This document shows, in pieces, positions 6,498 through 15,340 of a stretch of 57,354 nucleotides of DNA (within the stretch, counting starts at the first letter, position 1; every line of letters starts with the position of its first letter). Made by a program: the position numbers and the translations under genes. Under the pieces are notes generated by a model. It searched no databases. It saw nothing but the letters and a program-made list of their open reading frames with translations, and was not told where the DNA came from. The stretch is from the NCBI GenBank assembly GCA_002901265.1, contig PPHI01000016.1:1-57354 (forward strand), in the 5' to 3' direction. Origin of the DNA: Rhodopirellula baltica (GTDB lineage: Bacteria; Planctomycetota; Planctomycetia; Pirellulales; Pirellulaceae).

Positions 6498-8849
6498 ATG
6501 CTTAACCCAACAAAAAAACACCCCGTCTTTCTTCGCTACGGCAAGGGCAAGCCAAACCAATCAGCCGTTGTCAACAGCCGCGAACGTCTTCACACCTTTC
6601 TGGAAGGACGTCAGGACGTCAATGTCTACTTTACGCCAAATCGGGTCAGTGCAGATTGCTCAAAGCTATTCCCCGGGATCGCAGACATTGAGCGCCGGAC
6701 ATTCATCACCATCGATCTTGATCCGGTCCGACCGAAAGGAAGGGTCGCGTCTGATTCGCAGCGAGAGGAAGTTGCCGAACTCTCGGAGACGGTGATCGAG
6801 TCACTGGAAATGTTCGGCTGGGGCTGGCCGACGATCGTCGACACTGGCAACGGTCGACAAATTCACTACGAGACCGACCTTTCAATCGATCCTGCAACCA
6901 ACGAAATCGTGGAAGAATTCTTCCGTGCGTTGGCCAATGAATTCGACACCAAGTCCGTCACCATCGACCGAACAGCGGCTCGACTTCATCAACCGATGCG
7001 AGTCCCCGGTTCAATGAACGTTAAAGCAGAACCTCACCGCCCATGTGCAATCGTCCGACGATGGGATTCGATGGTCAGCCTGGACGACATCAAAGCTGCG
7101 ATCGAAGGTCTTGGCGGAGAAGTTCCCGGAAGATCTAATCCGATGACGATAGCCAAGAGTGTTGGTCAGTATCTCGAATTCAATGGTCTTCACGTCGAGA
7201 TTCGTGACTCACCCGACATCGTCAAGATTGAGATCAAGGGCCCGTGTCCCTTCAAAAAAGATGCGGATCAAACCGATGGGAATCCAGCGGTCCTTGTCTT
7301 CAAATCATCAGGCAACATCGGCTTCAAATGCAATCACGCAAAGTGCGAGGGCAAAGGCTGGGATACGCTACAGAAAACCTTTCCGCAGACATACACAAAG
7401 TGGCTTCACCAGCCGGAGAAGATTGGACACGACGAATTCGAGATCACCGATCCTGAAGTGACCGTTGACCGCTTCCTGAGTAATCGCGAAGTGGTGACAC
7501 TCGACGGTAAATTCTACGAGTTCAATGGAGGATGGCAGGAGCGAAGCCGGAAAGAAATTTCCGCTGGGCTTACATTGCAAGCCCGCGATCTGTTCGCGTC
7601 TCACCATCAAAAGAACGTGGCAAAGGGAAGCAAACAGCGTCGCCCAACGACTTCGTCCCGACACACAGGAGACTGTGTTAACCTGCTGACAGCGATCACG
7701 ACGAGTTACCAATCTGGTAGCAGCTTTTACCGCGTCGAACACCCTTGGAACGCTCGTCAGGTTCGTCGCTTTGAAAACTTCGACGTGAACGTCCATGCCT
7801 ATGCAAATGGAGGTGCTGACTACTTCGAACCGATTTCGCCCGATCTGTTTACCACACAAACGGCACAATGCGCCTTCGATCCGGATGCGGGTTCTCCAAA
7901 GCGGTATCTCGAATTTCTTCGTTCACTCGAATGGACCCAGGAGGAAATCGACTACTTCCAACGAGTCAGCGGCTATGTGACGTTCTTCCCAAGGGACCTA
8001 CAAAAGATCATTTTGGCGTGTGGTCCGCCTCGTGCGGGCAAGGGGGTTGAATCACGTCTGATGAGCAGAATCATTGGCGAAACTTCGATTTGCAGCATGA
8101 CGCTCGACGCCTTCGGCAGTCGATTCGGTCTCGAAGATGCTATCGGCAAACGATTGCTATTGGTCAACGAAGCGAGCCCACCGTCTCCGCAGGTTGCGGA
8201 GCAATCCGTTGCAATGATGAAAGCGATATCCGGAGGTGATATGGTTCCGGTGGACCGAAAAGGCGTCTCGAAGGTCTCGACACGACTACCAATGCCGACA
8301 CAACTGTATACAAATCATCGGCTAACGCTGGTGGACCCCTCGGGCGCGCTTGCAAGCAGAATTCTGCCTGTGGAGTACCGCAGGTCTTTTGTCGGAAACG
8401 AAAGCGAAGAGCTGGAAGCGGGATTGCACCGAGAGATTGCGGCAATTGCGAAGTGGAAGCTCGATGGCTGTCGAATGCTTGCCAACGAAGGGTGGAAGTT
8501 TTCCGTCCCAAGTTCACTGCACGGAATGCTCGACGAGATCGCCCACAACAGTAGTCCCATGCGTGCCTTCGTTGACGACTATTTTATCGTCGAAAAGGGG
8601 TACTGCGTCAGTTACGAAACAGTGCTTGGTTACTATTCGGATCACTCTGCGAGCGAGATGCCCAAGGGAAAGCTGATTGATGCTGTTAAAGACGTCGACA
8701 CGCTGATCAAGGACGGCCGGTTAAGCAAGGCCGAGGCAACTAGTTGCAAGGGATGCAAGTTCATTCCTACGGAACACGATAAAGCGAGATTGAGCAAAGG
8801 TGATGGCCGTCCATTCTTGCTCCTGAACCTTCGCCCGAAATCAATGTAG
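6498..8849 (+). CDS. Archaeo-eukaryotic primase fused to SF3/D5-type helicase
   Basis: 783 residues; start chosen for GGAG at 6487, seven bases before the ATG. The N-terminal part looks like an archaeo-eukaryotic (PrimPol-type) primase: acidic pair in FITIDLDP (residues about 70-76), GNGRQIHYE with the nucleotide-binding His (about 118-126), and TIDRTAARLHQPMRVPGS (about 155-172). A small Cys/His knot follows (GPCPF... GFKCNHAKCEGKGW, about 249-290). The C-terminal half is a superfamily 3 helicase: Walker A GPPRAGKG (about 510), Walker B LLLVNEA (about 555) and motif C PTQLYTNH (about 602). This is the architecture of phage, satellite and plasmid replication initiators (D5/P4-like): it primes and unwinds at an element's own origin. 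No capsid or packaging gene is nearby. A terminator follows at 8877, then the primase-family ATPase and recombinase, suggesting one integrated element. Confidence 0.85.
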   Translation: MLNPTKKHPVFLRYGKGKPNQSAVVNSRERLHTFLEGRQDVNVYFTPNRVSADCSKLFPGIADIERRTFITIDLDPVRPKGRVASDSQREEVAELSETVIESLEMFGWGWPTIVDTGNGRQIHYETDLSIDPATNEIVEEFFRALANEFDTKSVTIDRTAARLHQPMRVPGSMNVKAEPHRPCAIVRRWDSMVSLDDIKAAIEGLGGEVPGRSNPMTIAKSVGQYLEFNGLHVEIRDSPDIVKIEIKGPCPFKKDADQTDGNPAVLVFKSSGNIGFKCNHAKCEGKGWDTLQKTFPQTYTKWLHQPEKIGHDEFEITDPEVTVDRFLSNREVVTLDGKFYEFNGGWQERSRKEISAGLTLQARDLFASHHQKNVAKGSKQRRPTTSSRHTGDCVNLLTAITTSYQSGSSFYRVEHPWNARQVRRFENFDVNVHAYANGGADYFEPISPDLFTTQTAQCAFDPDAGSPKRYLEFLRSLEWTQEEIDYFQRVSGYVTFFPRDLQKIILACGPPRAGKGVESRLMSRIIGETSICSMTLDAFGSRFGLEDAIGKRLLLVNEASPPSPQVAEQSVAMMKAISGGDMVPVDRKGVSKVSTRLPMPTQLYTNHRLTLVDPSGALASRILPVEYRRSFVGNESEELEAGLHREIAAIAKWKLDGCRMLANEGWKFSVPSSLHGMLDEIAHNSSPMRAFVDDYFIVEKGYCVSYETVLGYYSDHSASEMPKGKLIDAVKDVDTLIKDGRLSKAEATSCKGCKFIPTEHDKARLSKGDGRPFLLLNLRPKSM

Positions 8850-8876
8850 CCTCACATCCCTCAAACAATTCCAGAA

Positions 8877-8912
8877 ACCGCCATCGGTCCAAAAAGCCGG
8901 TGGCGGTTTTTT
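8877..8912 (+). terminator. Intrinsic terminator after primase-helicase gene
   Basis: Stem ACCGCCATCGG (8877-8887) pairs with CCGGTGGCGGT (8897-8907) with one T-G wobble, followed by a run of T to 8912. It separates the primase-helicase gene from the next gene. Confidence 0.8.
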
Positions 8913-8965
8913 CTTGCCCGAACGTGTCATCGGCGCGAAGCAGTGTTTCAATACGGAGAACCACC

Positions 8966-10813
8966 ATGAATTTAGACGACCTTCAAACCGATCCGTTGGC
9001 AACCGTCGCCGACTATTATTCCCAGTGCCTGCCCGACAAGGCCGAAGCTTTCGCCAATCAAGTCGGCGCCACCGGCTTCGCCGATCGGTCACTTGGAAAA
9101 CACATTCCCCACCGCCGCACCAAACTTGGCCGTTCCATCAGAGACAAGCTGACCGAGATCGGCATCTACAAGCCCAACGGGCGCGAGACGCTCCGAGGCT
9201 ACGTCACCGAGCCCATTGATCAGAATGGCCGTGTGGTCGCCATCAGAGGCCACAAGCTCGATCCTCACGCCTCCGGACCGGGCGTGATCGTCGTTGGTAG
9301 CTTGCCAGAAACCCACGTTGACGCCGCTATAAAGTCCGCTCCCGATGAAGACCTTGCAATCGAAGACGGTCAAATCGTCTTCCGCCGTGAGAACCGCCGC
9401 TACCGGGTTCGCGGACTGGAAAAGAACGCATCGACCACGACGCTGAAAGTTGCCATCATGGCCAGCCGCGATGGGCTGGTTCATCTCGATAGCCTTGACC
9501 TGGTCAAAGCCCGCTCTCGCAACTCGTTCATCAAAGCGGTTGCCACCGAACTGTACGTCGATGAAGACATCGTCAAACGCGACATCGGAAAGCTGCTCCT
9601 GAGCCTGGAAACCATCCAAGCCGAACGGATCGAACAACTTAAGGCCCCCAAGGTCGTCCAGCTCACCGACCAAGAGGAAGCCGAGGCCCTAGAACTGCTC
9701 CGCTCGCCGAATCTCGTGGAACGCATCGCCGATGATCTGGACAAGATCGGCATCGTCGGTGAGAAGACCAACAAGCTGGCCGGGTACATCGCGGCTGTCT
9801 CGCGTAAACTGGACACGCCGCTTGCCATTGTGATCCAATCATCCAGTTCCGCTGGGAAAACCTCCCTGATGGACGCCGTGCTATCGATGGTCCCCGATGA
9901 AGACCTGCTCCGGCTGACCAATCTGTCGCCGCAGTCACTTTATTACCTGGACTCGATCAAGCACAAGATTCTGGCCGTCAGCGAAGACGAGGGTGTCAGC
10001 CAGTCTGCCTACTCTTTGAAGCTCCTGCAAAGTGAAGGCAAGCTCCGCCACGCCGTTGTCAGCCGCGAAGGCGGACGCATGGAAACGCAGCACTACGAGG
10101 TCGAAGGGCCGGTGTCGATGTTCCTCACCACCACCGCTCTGGACCTGGACGAAGAGCTGATGAATCGTTGTCTTGTGCTGTCTGTTGATGAAAGTAGGCA
10201 ACAAACCAAGGCCATTCACCGCCGTCAACAGGTCGCCCAGACCACCGAAGGCAAGCGGGCGTCCGAACAAGCCGAGAAGATTCGCAAGCTACACCAGAAC
10301 GCTCAGCGGTTGCTCAAATCGGTCGAGATCGTCAATCCGTTCGCCGACAAGTTGACGTTTCCAAATGACCGAACCAGAATGCGCCGAGACTTTGCAAAGT
10401 ATCTGTCGCTGATTAAAGCGATCACGCTGCTTCACCAGTACCAACGTACCGAAGTCACTCGCGATGACATCGCCCTAGCCAACAAGCTCGCCGCTGAGAT
10501 ATTGGGCCGGTCGCTTGATGAGCTGTCACCGCAAACGCGGGTGTTCCTGACCCGGCTTCACGACTTCGTCAAGCAGTCGTGCGAAGAGCAAGACCTGCAC
10601 CGGTCGGAGTTCCGATTTACCCGCCGTGACGTGCGTGATGCTTTGGGCTGGAGCCAGTTTCAGGTCCACACGCACCTGACCAAGCTGGTCGAATTGGAAT
10701 ACGTGCTGGGCCACTGCGGCAACGTTGGACGCCGTCACGTTTACGAACTGCTGTTCGACGGTCAGTGCGATGGCAAGACCTTGGCCGGTCTGGTCGACGT
10801 TAGCCAGCTATAG
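8966..10813 (+). CDS. CHC2-type primase family ATPase lacking zinc finger and toprim
   Basis: 615 residues; start at ATG 8966 behind GGAG (8955-8958). From knowledge of the family, full proteins (about 900-1000 residues) run CHC2 zinc finger, primase core with toprim, then an AAA-type ATPase. Here residues 1-90 match the region after the zinc finger (ATGFADRSLGKHIP, LTEIGIYKPNGRETLRGYV, NGRVVAIRGHKLDP). The text then jumps after a short linker to RRYRVRGLEKN (about 152), so the toprim part is gone. The ATPase part is complete: Walker A SSSSAGKTSLMD (about 292-303), ILAVSEDEGV (about 334), FLTTTALDLDEELMNRCLVL (about 389-408) and a C-terminal winged-helix-like end. It can plausibly bind and remodel DNA but not prime. 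In many bacteria this family sits next to a tyrosine recombinase, as here. The upstream primase-helicase could supply priming; that is inference. Confidence 0.8.
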   Translation: MNLDDLQTDPLATVADYYSQCLPDKAEAFANQVGATGFADRSLGKHIPHRRTKLGRSIRDKLTEIGIYKPNGRETLRGYVTEPIDQNGRVVAIRGHKLDPHASGPGVIVVGSLPETHVDAAIKSAPDEDLAIEDGQIVFRRENRRYRVRGLEKNASTTTLKVAIMASRDGLVHLDSLDLVKARSRNSFIKAVATELYVDEDIVKRDIGKLLLSLETIQAERIEQLKAPKVVQLTDQEEAEALELLRSPNLVERIADDLDKIGIVGEKTNKLAGYIAAVSRKLDTPLAIVIQSSSSAGKTSLMDAVLSMVPDEDLLRLTNLSPQSLYYLDSIKHKILAVSEDEGVSQSAYSLKLLQSEGKLRHAVVSREGGRMETQHYEVEGPVSMFLTTTALDLDEELMNRCLVLSVDESRQQTKAIHRRQQVAQTTEGKRASEQAEKIRKLHQNAQRLLKSVEIVNPFADKLTFPNDRTRMRRDFAKYLSLIKAITLLHQYQRTEVTRDDIALANKLAAEILGRSLDELSPQTRVFLTRLHDFVKQSCEEQDLHRSEFRFTRRDVRDALGWSQFQVHTHLTKLVELEYVLGHCGNVGRRHVYELLFDGQCDGKTLAGLVDVSQL

Positions 10814-10925
10814 CCCAGGTATAGCATCGGCAAAAAACATCAAAACACCGTCTTTTCCGGTGTCAAACGCCCACGGTAGTAGCTTTCGCTGGAAGTTGCT
10901 ACTGCGCTCTTGTGGTCATAAGTGA
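10805..10925 (+). repeat. Recombinase upstream region, homologous to the RHS cassette leaders
   Basis: From TAGCCCAGGTATAGCATCGG (10812) to CTTGTGGTCATAAGTGACC this stretch aligns with 14131-14245 and 16406-16520, which lie in front of displaced RHS tips. The first 20 bases are nearly identical and the whole is roughly two-thirds identical by eye. It covers the last codons of the primase-family gene and the promoter region of the recombinase gene, so the leaders appear to be decayed copies of this flank. Confidence 0.65.
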
Positions 10926-10984
10926 CCATTCCGGTCTCGGACGTTCCGATTCCGTTCTTTCCCCTGTCCTTGGAGACAATCCGT

Positions 10985-11902
10985 ATGTTCGAAATGCTCA
11001 ATCGCTACTATCTTCACCTGCAAATGAACAACTGGTCGCCGCGAACCATCGACCGGCGCCGCTACACGCTGGGGCGCTTCGTCGGTTGGTGCGTCGAACG
11101 CGGTATCGAGACGGCTGGTGACCTCACCGACGACGTCTTGCAAGCCTACCGTCGTAGCCTGTTCCATCACCGCACCAAGCAGGGCGAGCCGATCAAGTTC
11201 GCGACGCAGGCCAGCTACATCGCTGCGGTGCGTCACTGGCTGGGATGGTTGGTGGAGGTCGAGTCGATCCAAACCAATCCTGCCGACAGGATCGAGCTTC
11301 CGAAGGAAGAGCACCGTCTGCCGTCCAGTTATCTGACACTGGAGGAAGTGGAGACGTTGCTCGGAACGGTCGACGTGTCGACGGCTACGGGGCTCCGTGA
11401 TCGTGCGATCCTGGAGACGTTCTATTCGACCGGGATGAGGCGAAGCGAACTGATTGCCCTCAATCTCGACGACATCGACCGGGAACGTGGACTGATCACG
11501 ATCCGGCAGGGAAAGGGCCGCAAAGACCGTGTGGTTCCGATCGGACGCCGGGCCCTGGACTGGATCGACAAGTACCTCGCCGATGGGCGACCTGATGCTG
11601 ACGGGCCCGTGTTCGTGACCGGTCGCGGCAATCCGTTTCATCCGGTGACGCTCTCGCAAACGGTCCGCAACTACCTGGATGATGCCGGGATCACTAAGAA
11701 AGGAAGCTGTCACATGCTGCGTCACACGACGGCTACGCTAATGTTGGAAGGAGGGGCTGATTTACGTTCTATTCAAACTCTGCTCGGTCACGAGCAACTG
11801 AACACGACGCAAATCTACGTCCACGTCACGATCCAGCACTTGCGGGAAGTTCACCGCCGAACGCATCCGGGCGCGGAGGACAAAAGGCGCGACACCAAGT
11901 GA
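10985..11902 (+). CDS. Tyrosine recombinase (XerC/XerD-like integrase)
   Basis: 305 residues from the ATG at 10985, behind GGAG at 10972; a GTG at 10922 would add 21 residues of unclear value. The N-terminal SAM-like domain (residues about 5-95, with NRYYLHLQMNNWSPRTIDRR) precedes the catalytic domain. All catalytic residues are visible: Arg in STGMRRSEL (about 154), Lys in GKGRKDR (about 180), HMLRH (about 243-247), GHEQLNTTQ (His about 268) and the nucleophile Tyr in TQIYVHV (about 278). The enzyme cuts and rejoins DNA at specific sites, and here probably integrates, excises or shuffles the element and its RHS cassettes. Its stop is followed within 25 bp by the conserved TAAACTGG/ATGGT block that begins a displaced RHS tip, so gene and cassette are physically linked. 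Confidence 0.9.
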   Translation: MFEMLNRYYLHLQMNNWSPRTIDRRRYTLGRFVGWCVERGIETAGDLTDDVLQAYRRSLFHHRTKQGEPIKFATQASYIAAVRHWLGWLVEVESIQTNPADRIELPKEEHRLPSSYLTLEEVETLLGTVDVSTATGLRDRAILETFYSTGMRRSELIALNLDDIDRERGLITIRQGKGRKDRVVPIGRRALDWIDKYLADGRPDADGPVFVTGRGNPFHPVTLSQTVRNYLDDAGITKKGSCHMLRHTTATLMLEGGADLRSIQTLLGHEQLNTTQIYVHVTIQHLREVHRRTHPGAEDKRRDTK

Positions 11903-11912
11903 TTCCCATCAG

Positions 11913-11947
11913 TTAAACTGGCGGGATGGTTATTGCATCATCCCGCC
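11913..11947 (+). other. Candidate recombination site: hairpin and TAAACTGG block between recombinase and RHS tip
   Basis: TTAAACTGGCGGGATGGT (11913-11930) corresponds to TAAACTGGTGTAATGGT at 14289-14305 and CTAAACAGGTGAAATGGT at 16562-16579. Here it also forms a perfect 9-bp hairpin, GGCGGGATG (11920-11928) with CATCCCGCC (11939-11947). It contains the start codon of the downstream RHS tip. It may be the recombinase's core site, a terminator or both; the other copies keep the block but not the hairpin. Confidence 0.45.
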
Positions 11948-13089
11948 GTCCGCCATCGCCCGACTTGACGTGCTATGAGACCATTTCGGCGGACGTCGAC
12001 AACGACTCGGTGGCCGATGTGACCTATCAATGGGACGCACTGGGGCGACGGGTCGGGCGTGACGACGGCACAACCGCAACGGTGTTCGTCCAATCGGGAC
12101 AGCAAACGATTGCCGACTACACCTCAGGTGCGGCGGCCTCCAGTCCCACCTACGACTACGTCTATGCGTCTTACATCGACGAACCGGTCATGCGGTCAGG
12201 AAGCGGCGGCAACAGGTACTACCATCGCAACCAACAGTACAGCATCACCGCGCTGACGGATTCGTCGGGTACGATCAAAGAACGCTATGCCTACGACGCC
12301 TATGGCAATCTGTCGGTGTTCGATGGGAGCGGGACGGCACGTACGGCGACGGCCGAGGGCAACCGCTACACCTATACCGGCAGGGAGTGGGACGACGAAC
12401 TGTCGCTCTATCACTATCGGGCTCGGATGTACGACCCGATGTGCGGGCGGTTCTGCTCCAGAGATCCAATTGGGTTTCGCGGAAGCGCGCACAACTTGTA
12501 CCAATTCATCGACTCCGATCCGCTTGCAAGTACCGATCCATCTGGCCTTGTTGCGTGCAAATGCCAGGTTACGTTCTCGGCGAACCTCTTTTACAAAAAA
12601 AAGGGTAAGTGGGTTCCTGATGACCCCGCTTCAATTGGTCCGTATACCGCAGGCTCAAAACCGTTCTTTGGAGTGGCCACTTGTTCGCTTGCAGCGAAGA
12701 CTACCGTTTACGGAAAATCTGCATATGGACTCAAAAAGGGCGGAGTAGCTCTTGGTAAGTTTGACCAAAAGTTCGACATTTCCGTTTCGGTCACTTGCTA
12801 CAAGAAACCATGTCCGTGCAATCATCTCACGGTCGACGCATCTTTGACAAATCTAGATTTCTGGTTTGTAGATGCAGTGAATAGTTGGGGGAAGGGAGTC
12901 GGAACATATATTTACGGAGGCTTATTTAGTCCGAAACCTGCAAACTTCCACTTGTCGTCGATCGTTGGACCTGCGCCGAATCCAGTAGGCGCGGATTGCA
13001 CTGACACGATCAAAGTGCCGATTAGCGACGGACTTCCGCTTGTTTACGGTGTTTCTGGAAATGTTACGGTGGTAATAAATGTTTTCTAA
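11926..13089 (+). CDS. Displaced RHS C-terminal tip B
   Basis: 387 residues. A 19-residue leader (MVIASSRRPPSPDLTCYET) precedes a sequence almost identical in DNA to the long RHS gene: the match begins abruptly at ATTTCGGCGGACGTCGAC (11983, matching 3874) and runs through the core end SRDPIGF. The tail then differs completely from the other tips: KCQVTFSANLFYKKKGKW... with many Cys, Gly and aromatic residues. It has no secretion signal. The near identity to 3874-4370 shows a recent duplication or gene conversion of the core end with a new tail attached. The leader resembles the MVALNSSNRKP leader of tips A and C. The final codons overlap the next gene by 11 bases. Confidence 0.8.
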   Translation: MVIASSRRPPSPDLTCYETISADVDNDSVADVTYQWDALGRRVGRDDGTTATVFVQSGQQTIADYTSGAAASSPTYDYVYASYIDEPVMRSGSGGNRYYHRNQQYSITALTDSSGTIKERYAYDAYGNLSVFDGSGTARTATAEGNRYTYTGREWDDELSLYHYRARMYDPMCGRFCSRDPIGFRGSAHNLYQFIDSDPLASTDPSGLVACKCQVTFSANLFYKKKGKWVPDDPASIGPYTAGSKPFFGVATCSLAAKTTVYGKSAYGLKKGGVALGKFDQKFDISVSVTCYKKPCPCNHLTVDASLTNLDFWFVDAVNSWGKGVGTYIYGGLFSPKPANFHLSSIVGPAPNPVGADCTDTIKVPISDGLPLVYGVSGNVTVVINVF

Positions 13090-13723
13090 ACTGACTCTTT
13101 GGTTTGTCATTGGATGCTCGGCGGTGAGTTGGTGCACGACCGCGAAAGCAGAAGATCAAGCCATTCTGGTATTGACAGTGGATCCCTTCGAATCGGCGAG
13201 AGCGAAACCGCCCGATGAGATTTTTGGGCGATGGGAGAAAAACGTGCAGAGTCCTGACGGTTTAGGGTCTGTTAAGCTTCTTGTTACCCCAGGGCCAGAC
13301 AATCTTGTTTCGATTCGGCTTGAAAGTATCGCATGGTCATTGGATTTTTGGGTGTCTTTCTACAGGTTGGAAAGAACGACTATTGGTGTTGCACAAATTG
13401 CATCTTCTACCTCGGATGCATTTCATTTACGGTACACTCACCTGCCCGCTGTTCATGTTTTAAAGATTTCAGCAGAGGGCGAGGAGCTTAAGATTGCTGC
13501 CAGTAACAAACGGGCAGTCGATGATTTGCACGGTGACAACGTTATGACCGTTTCATTGTCGGCGGGTAGGGTGTTGTTGGCAGGCGAAAACAGTGATGTT
13601 GAAAAGGCTTTGAACAGGAGTCTTTCCGCAAATTCCTTTTCGGAAGCGACATTTACGTTCGTTCGGGAGAAATCAAACAGGACGGCGGGAGTTTCGGAGA
13701 AAGGACCGGGTGAATCGGAGTGA
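13079..13723 (+). CDS. Secreted hypothetical protein, candidate immunity partner of tip B
   Basis: 214 residues with a clear signal peptide (LTLWFVIGCSAVSWCTTAKA, cleavage before EDQ). The mature part is mixed alpha/beta with no family I recognise. It starts inside the last codons of tip B, in another frame, which points to coupled translation. Exported candidate immunity, by position only. After its stop, 13724-13849 holds only a GGTGTCAGGACTCTTAAA repeat (13810-13827) and the sequence leading into the junction motif. Confidence 0.65.
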   Translation: MFSKLTLWFVIGCSAVSWCTTAKAEDQAILVLTVDPFESARAKPPDEIFGRWEKNVQSPDGLGSVKLLVTPGPDNLVSIRLESIAWSLDFWVSFYRLERTTIGVAQIASSTSDAFHLRYTHLPAVHVLKISAEGEELKIAASNKRAVDDLHGDNVMTVSLSAGRVLLAGENSDVEKALNRSLSANSFSEATFTFVREKSNRTAGVSEKGPGESE

Positions 13724-13849
13724 AGCGACGCTTCAACAAACGAATGGCCAATTGGTGCCACTCAAAAACTTGATGCGTCGTGACGCGAACAGCGATGGAA
13801 AAGGAAAAAGGTGTCAGGACTCTTAAAAGAGGATTCCGGCTAATTTGCG

Positions 13850-14300
13850 GATGATGCCACCCACAAAACACGACGGAGTCAAGTTAGCTCGTCGGTAGCC
13901 GATCGGTCGCGATAGCGGTATTGCCACCTCAATACCGGACGGGATGCTTGCACTGCTGGATCAGATCACCCTCGCTAAGTCGATTTGGGCAACAGTCTGC
14001 TACAATCTCGGTACCTGCCGTGCAAGAAGATAAACAGGCGCGGACGCAATATCACTTGGCTCGGCGTCGAGGGAAATGAGCTATTCTTGCAAAGGTGATC
14101 GCCAGGCTGTCTGTGTCGGTGATAGCGAGGTGTAGCCCAGGTATAGCACCGGCGAAATTTATGAAAACAGCGTGTTTTGCCGTGCGAACCGCTGCGACAG
14201 CAGCTTTCAACCAGGATTGGCACTGGACCTTGTTGGTCATAGACGAAATTTGAGAACTCGATAGAAAGCTCGAAAATCCAGCATCGGCTAAACTGGTGTA
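13850..14300 (+). repeat. RHS-tip cassette leader, copy 2
   Basis: About 450 bp, an imperfect direct repeat of 16128-16574. It opens with the junction motif ending CCCACAAAACACGAC, passes GTCGGTAGCCGATCG, TGAGCTATTCTTGCAA and TAGCCCAGGTATAGCACCGG, and ends CATCGGCTAAACTGG just before the tip start codon. The part from about 14080 aligns with the end of the primase-family gene and the flank of the recombinase gene (10805-10925), but the recombinase gene itself is missing. I see no gene in it. Confidence 0.75.
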
Positions 14301-15311
14301 ATGGTCGCGCTCAATTCATCCAACCGAAAACCAATTCGCCGAACAGGCAGCGACGCCCCCGTCGTTCGCGCAACCAATGGTGGGCGGTACTACCATCGCA
14401 ACCAACAGCACAGCGTCAATGCGCTGACTGATTCGTCTGGTGGGATCGTTGAGCGGTACGCCTATGATGCCTATGGCGGATTGTCGGTGTTCGACGGGAG
14501 TGGGACGGCACGTACGGCAACGGCCGAGGGCAACCGCTACACCTATACCGGGCGTGGGTGGGACTCTGAATTGTCGCTCTATCACTATCGAGCCCGGATG
14601 TACGATCCGATGTGCGGGCGGTTCTGCTCCAGAGATCCAATCGGGTATGAAGCTGACGATTCTTTGTATCGTTTTGTTGGCAATAGGCCACTCATTATGG
14701 TTGACTTTGACGGTTTGCAGGCGGTGCAAGTTCTCGATGAAGGAACGGGCAATGAGAGCGGGTGCACAGCAGGGGAGAATGCATGCATCACCGATATAAA
14801 GAATCGAGTTAAACAGCTGGTTCAACAGCGAGTCGCAGCAGGTGGAAGCTGTTTCGTACCTCACCGACCAAGCGAACGCGAACTCGAATGCCGGAAGAAC
14901 GTGGATCAGTGTCTTTTAAATACGATTGATAAAATTTCGTTCGAGTGCCGAACGGACACCCCATGCAACAAAGATGCGTATCGAGCCGTGGAACGACGCT
15001 CGTACGTCAAAGGAAAAGACGAAGTCCGTAAAAAGAAAGACTGTAAACCAAGGCAGAAGGACTACACGGTTTTCCCTGATCCCGTTCTTTCAGAAAGCAA
15101 GATCATCTTATGCGTCAGCTCGCCAGGAAGCAGCGGTGCATGGCCTCGACGTTCGACAGACATTGTTGTTTGGTGTCGCAATGCTGGCTTGAGGCGTGAT
15201 CTTGCCCGCACAATTGCACATGAGATAATGCGCAATTGCGTTGGAGATCACATGAACACACCAGGGGATTGCCCCGCTCGGACGTCCGGATGCAGGTATC
15301 CTTGGCAATGA
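14301..15311 (+). CDS. Displaced RHS C-terminal tip C
   Basis: 336 residues. Leader MVALNSSNRKPIRRTGSDAP, then the RHS core end (YYHRNQQHSVNALTDSSG, YAYDAYGG, YTGRGWD, YHYRARMYD, CGRFCSRDPIGY) to about residue 115. The unique tail is Cys-rich (about 14 Cys) and ends with LARTIAHEIMRNCVGDH. This looks like a metallopeptidase-type helix (HExxH...) in which the second His is Arg; from family knowledge, several RHS tails carry a HEL(A/I)H...H motif, so this may be a damaged or variant zinc site. No secretion signal. The TGA stop overlaps a possible ATG of the next frame. Confidence 0.8.
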   Translation: MVALNSSNRKPIRRTGSDAPVVRATNGGRYYHRNQQHSVNALTDSSGGIVERYAYDAYGGLSVFDGSGTARTATAEGNRYTYTGRGWDSELSLYHYRARMYDPMCGRFCSRDPIGYEADDSLYRFVGNRPLIMVDFDGLQAVQVLDEGTGNESGCTAGENACITDIKNRVKQLVQQRVAAGGSCFVPHRPSERELECRKNVDQCLLNTIDKISFECRTDTPCNKDAYRAVERRSYVKGKDEVRKKKDCKPRQKDYTVFPDPVLSESKIILCVSSPGSSGAWPRRSTDIVVWCRNAGLRRDLARTIAHEIMRNCVGDHMNTPGDCPARTSGCRYPWQ

Positions 15312-15340
15312 CTTCATTCGAAACTGCGGGAGGTAAGGCA

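Noticed and set aside
10916..11725. 269-codon minus-strand frame
   Set aside because: Exact antisense of the tyrosine recombinase gene, whose catalytic residues are all present on the plus strand.
11920..11947. Integron attC site
   Set aside because: Hairpin is perfect and follows a tyrosine recombinase, but the recombinase lacks a visible integron-integrase insertion and the other cassette copies do not keep the hairpin, so I only list it as a candidate site.
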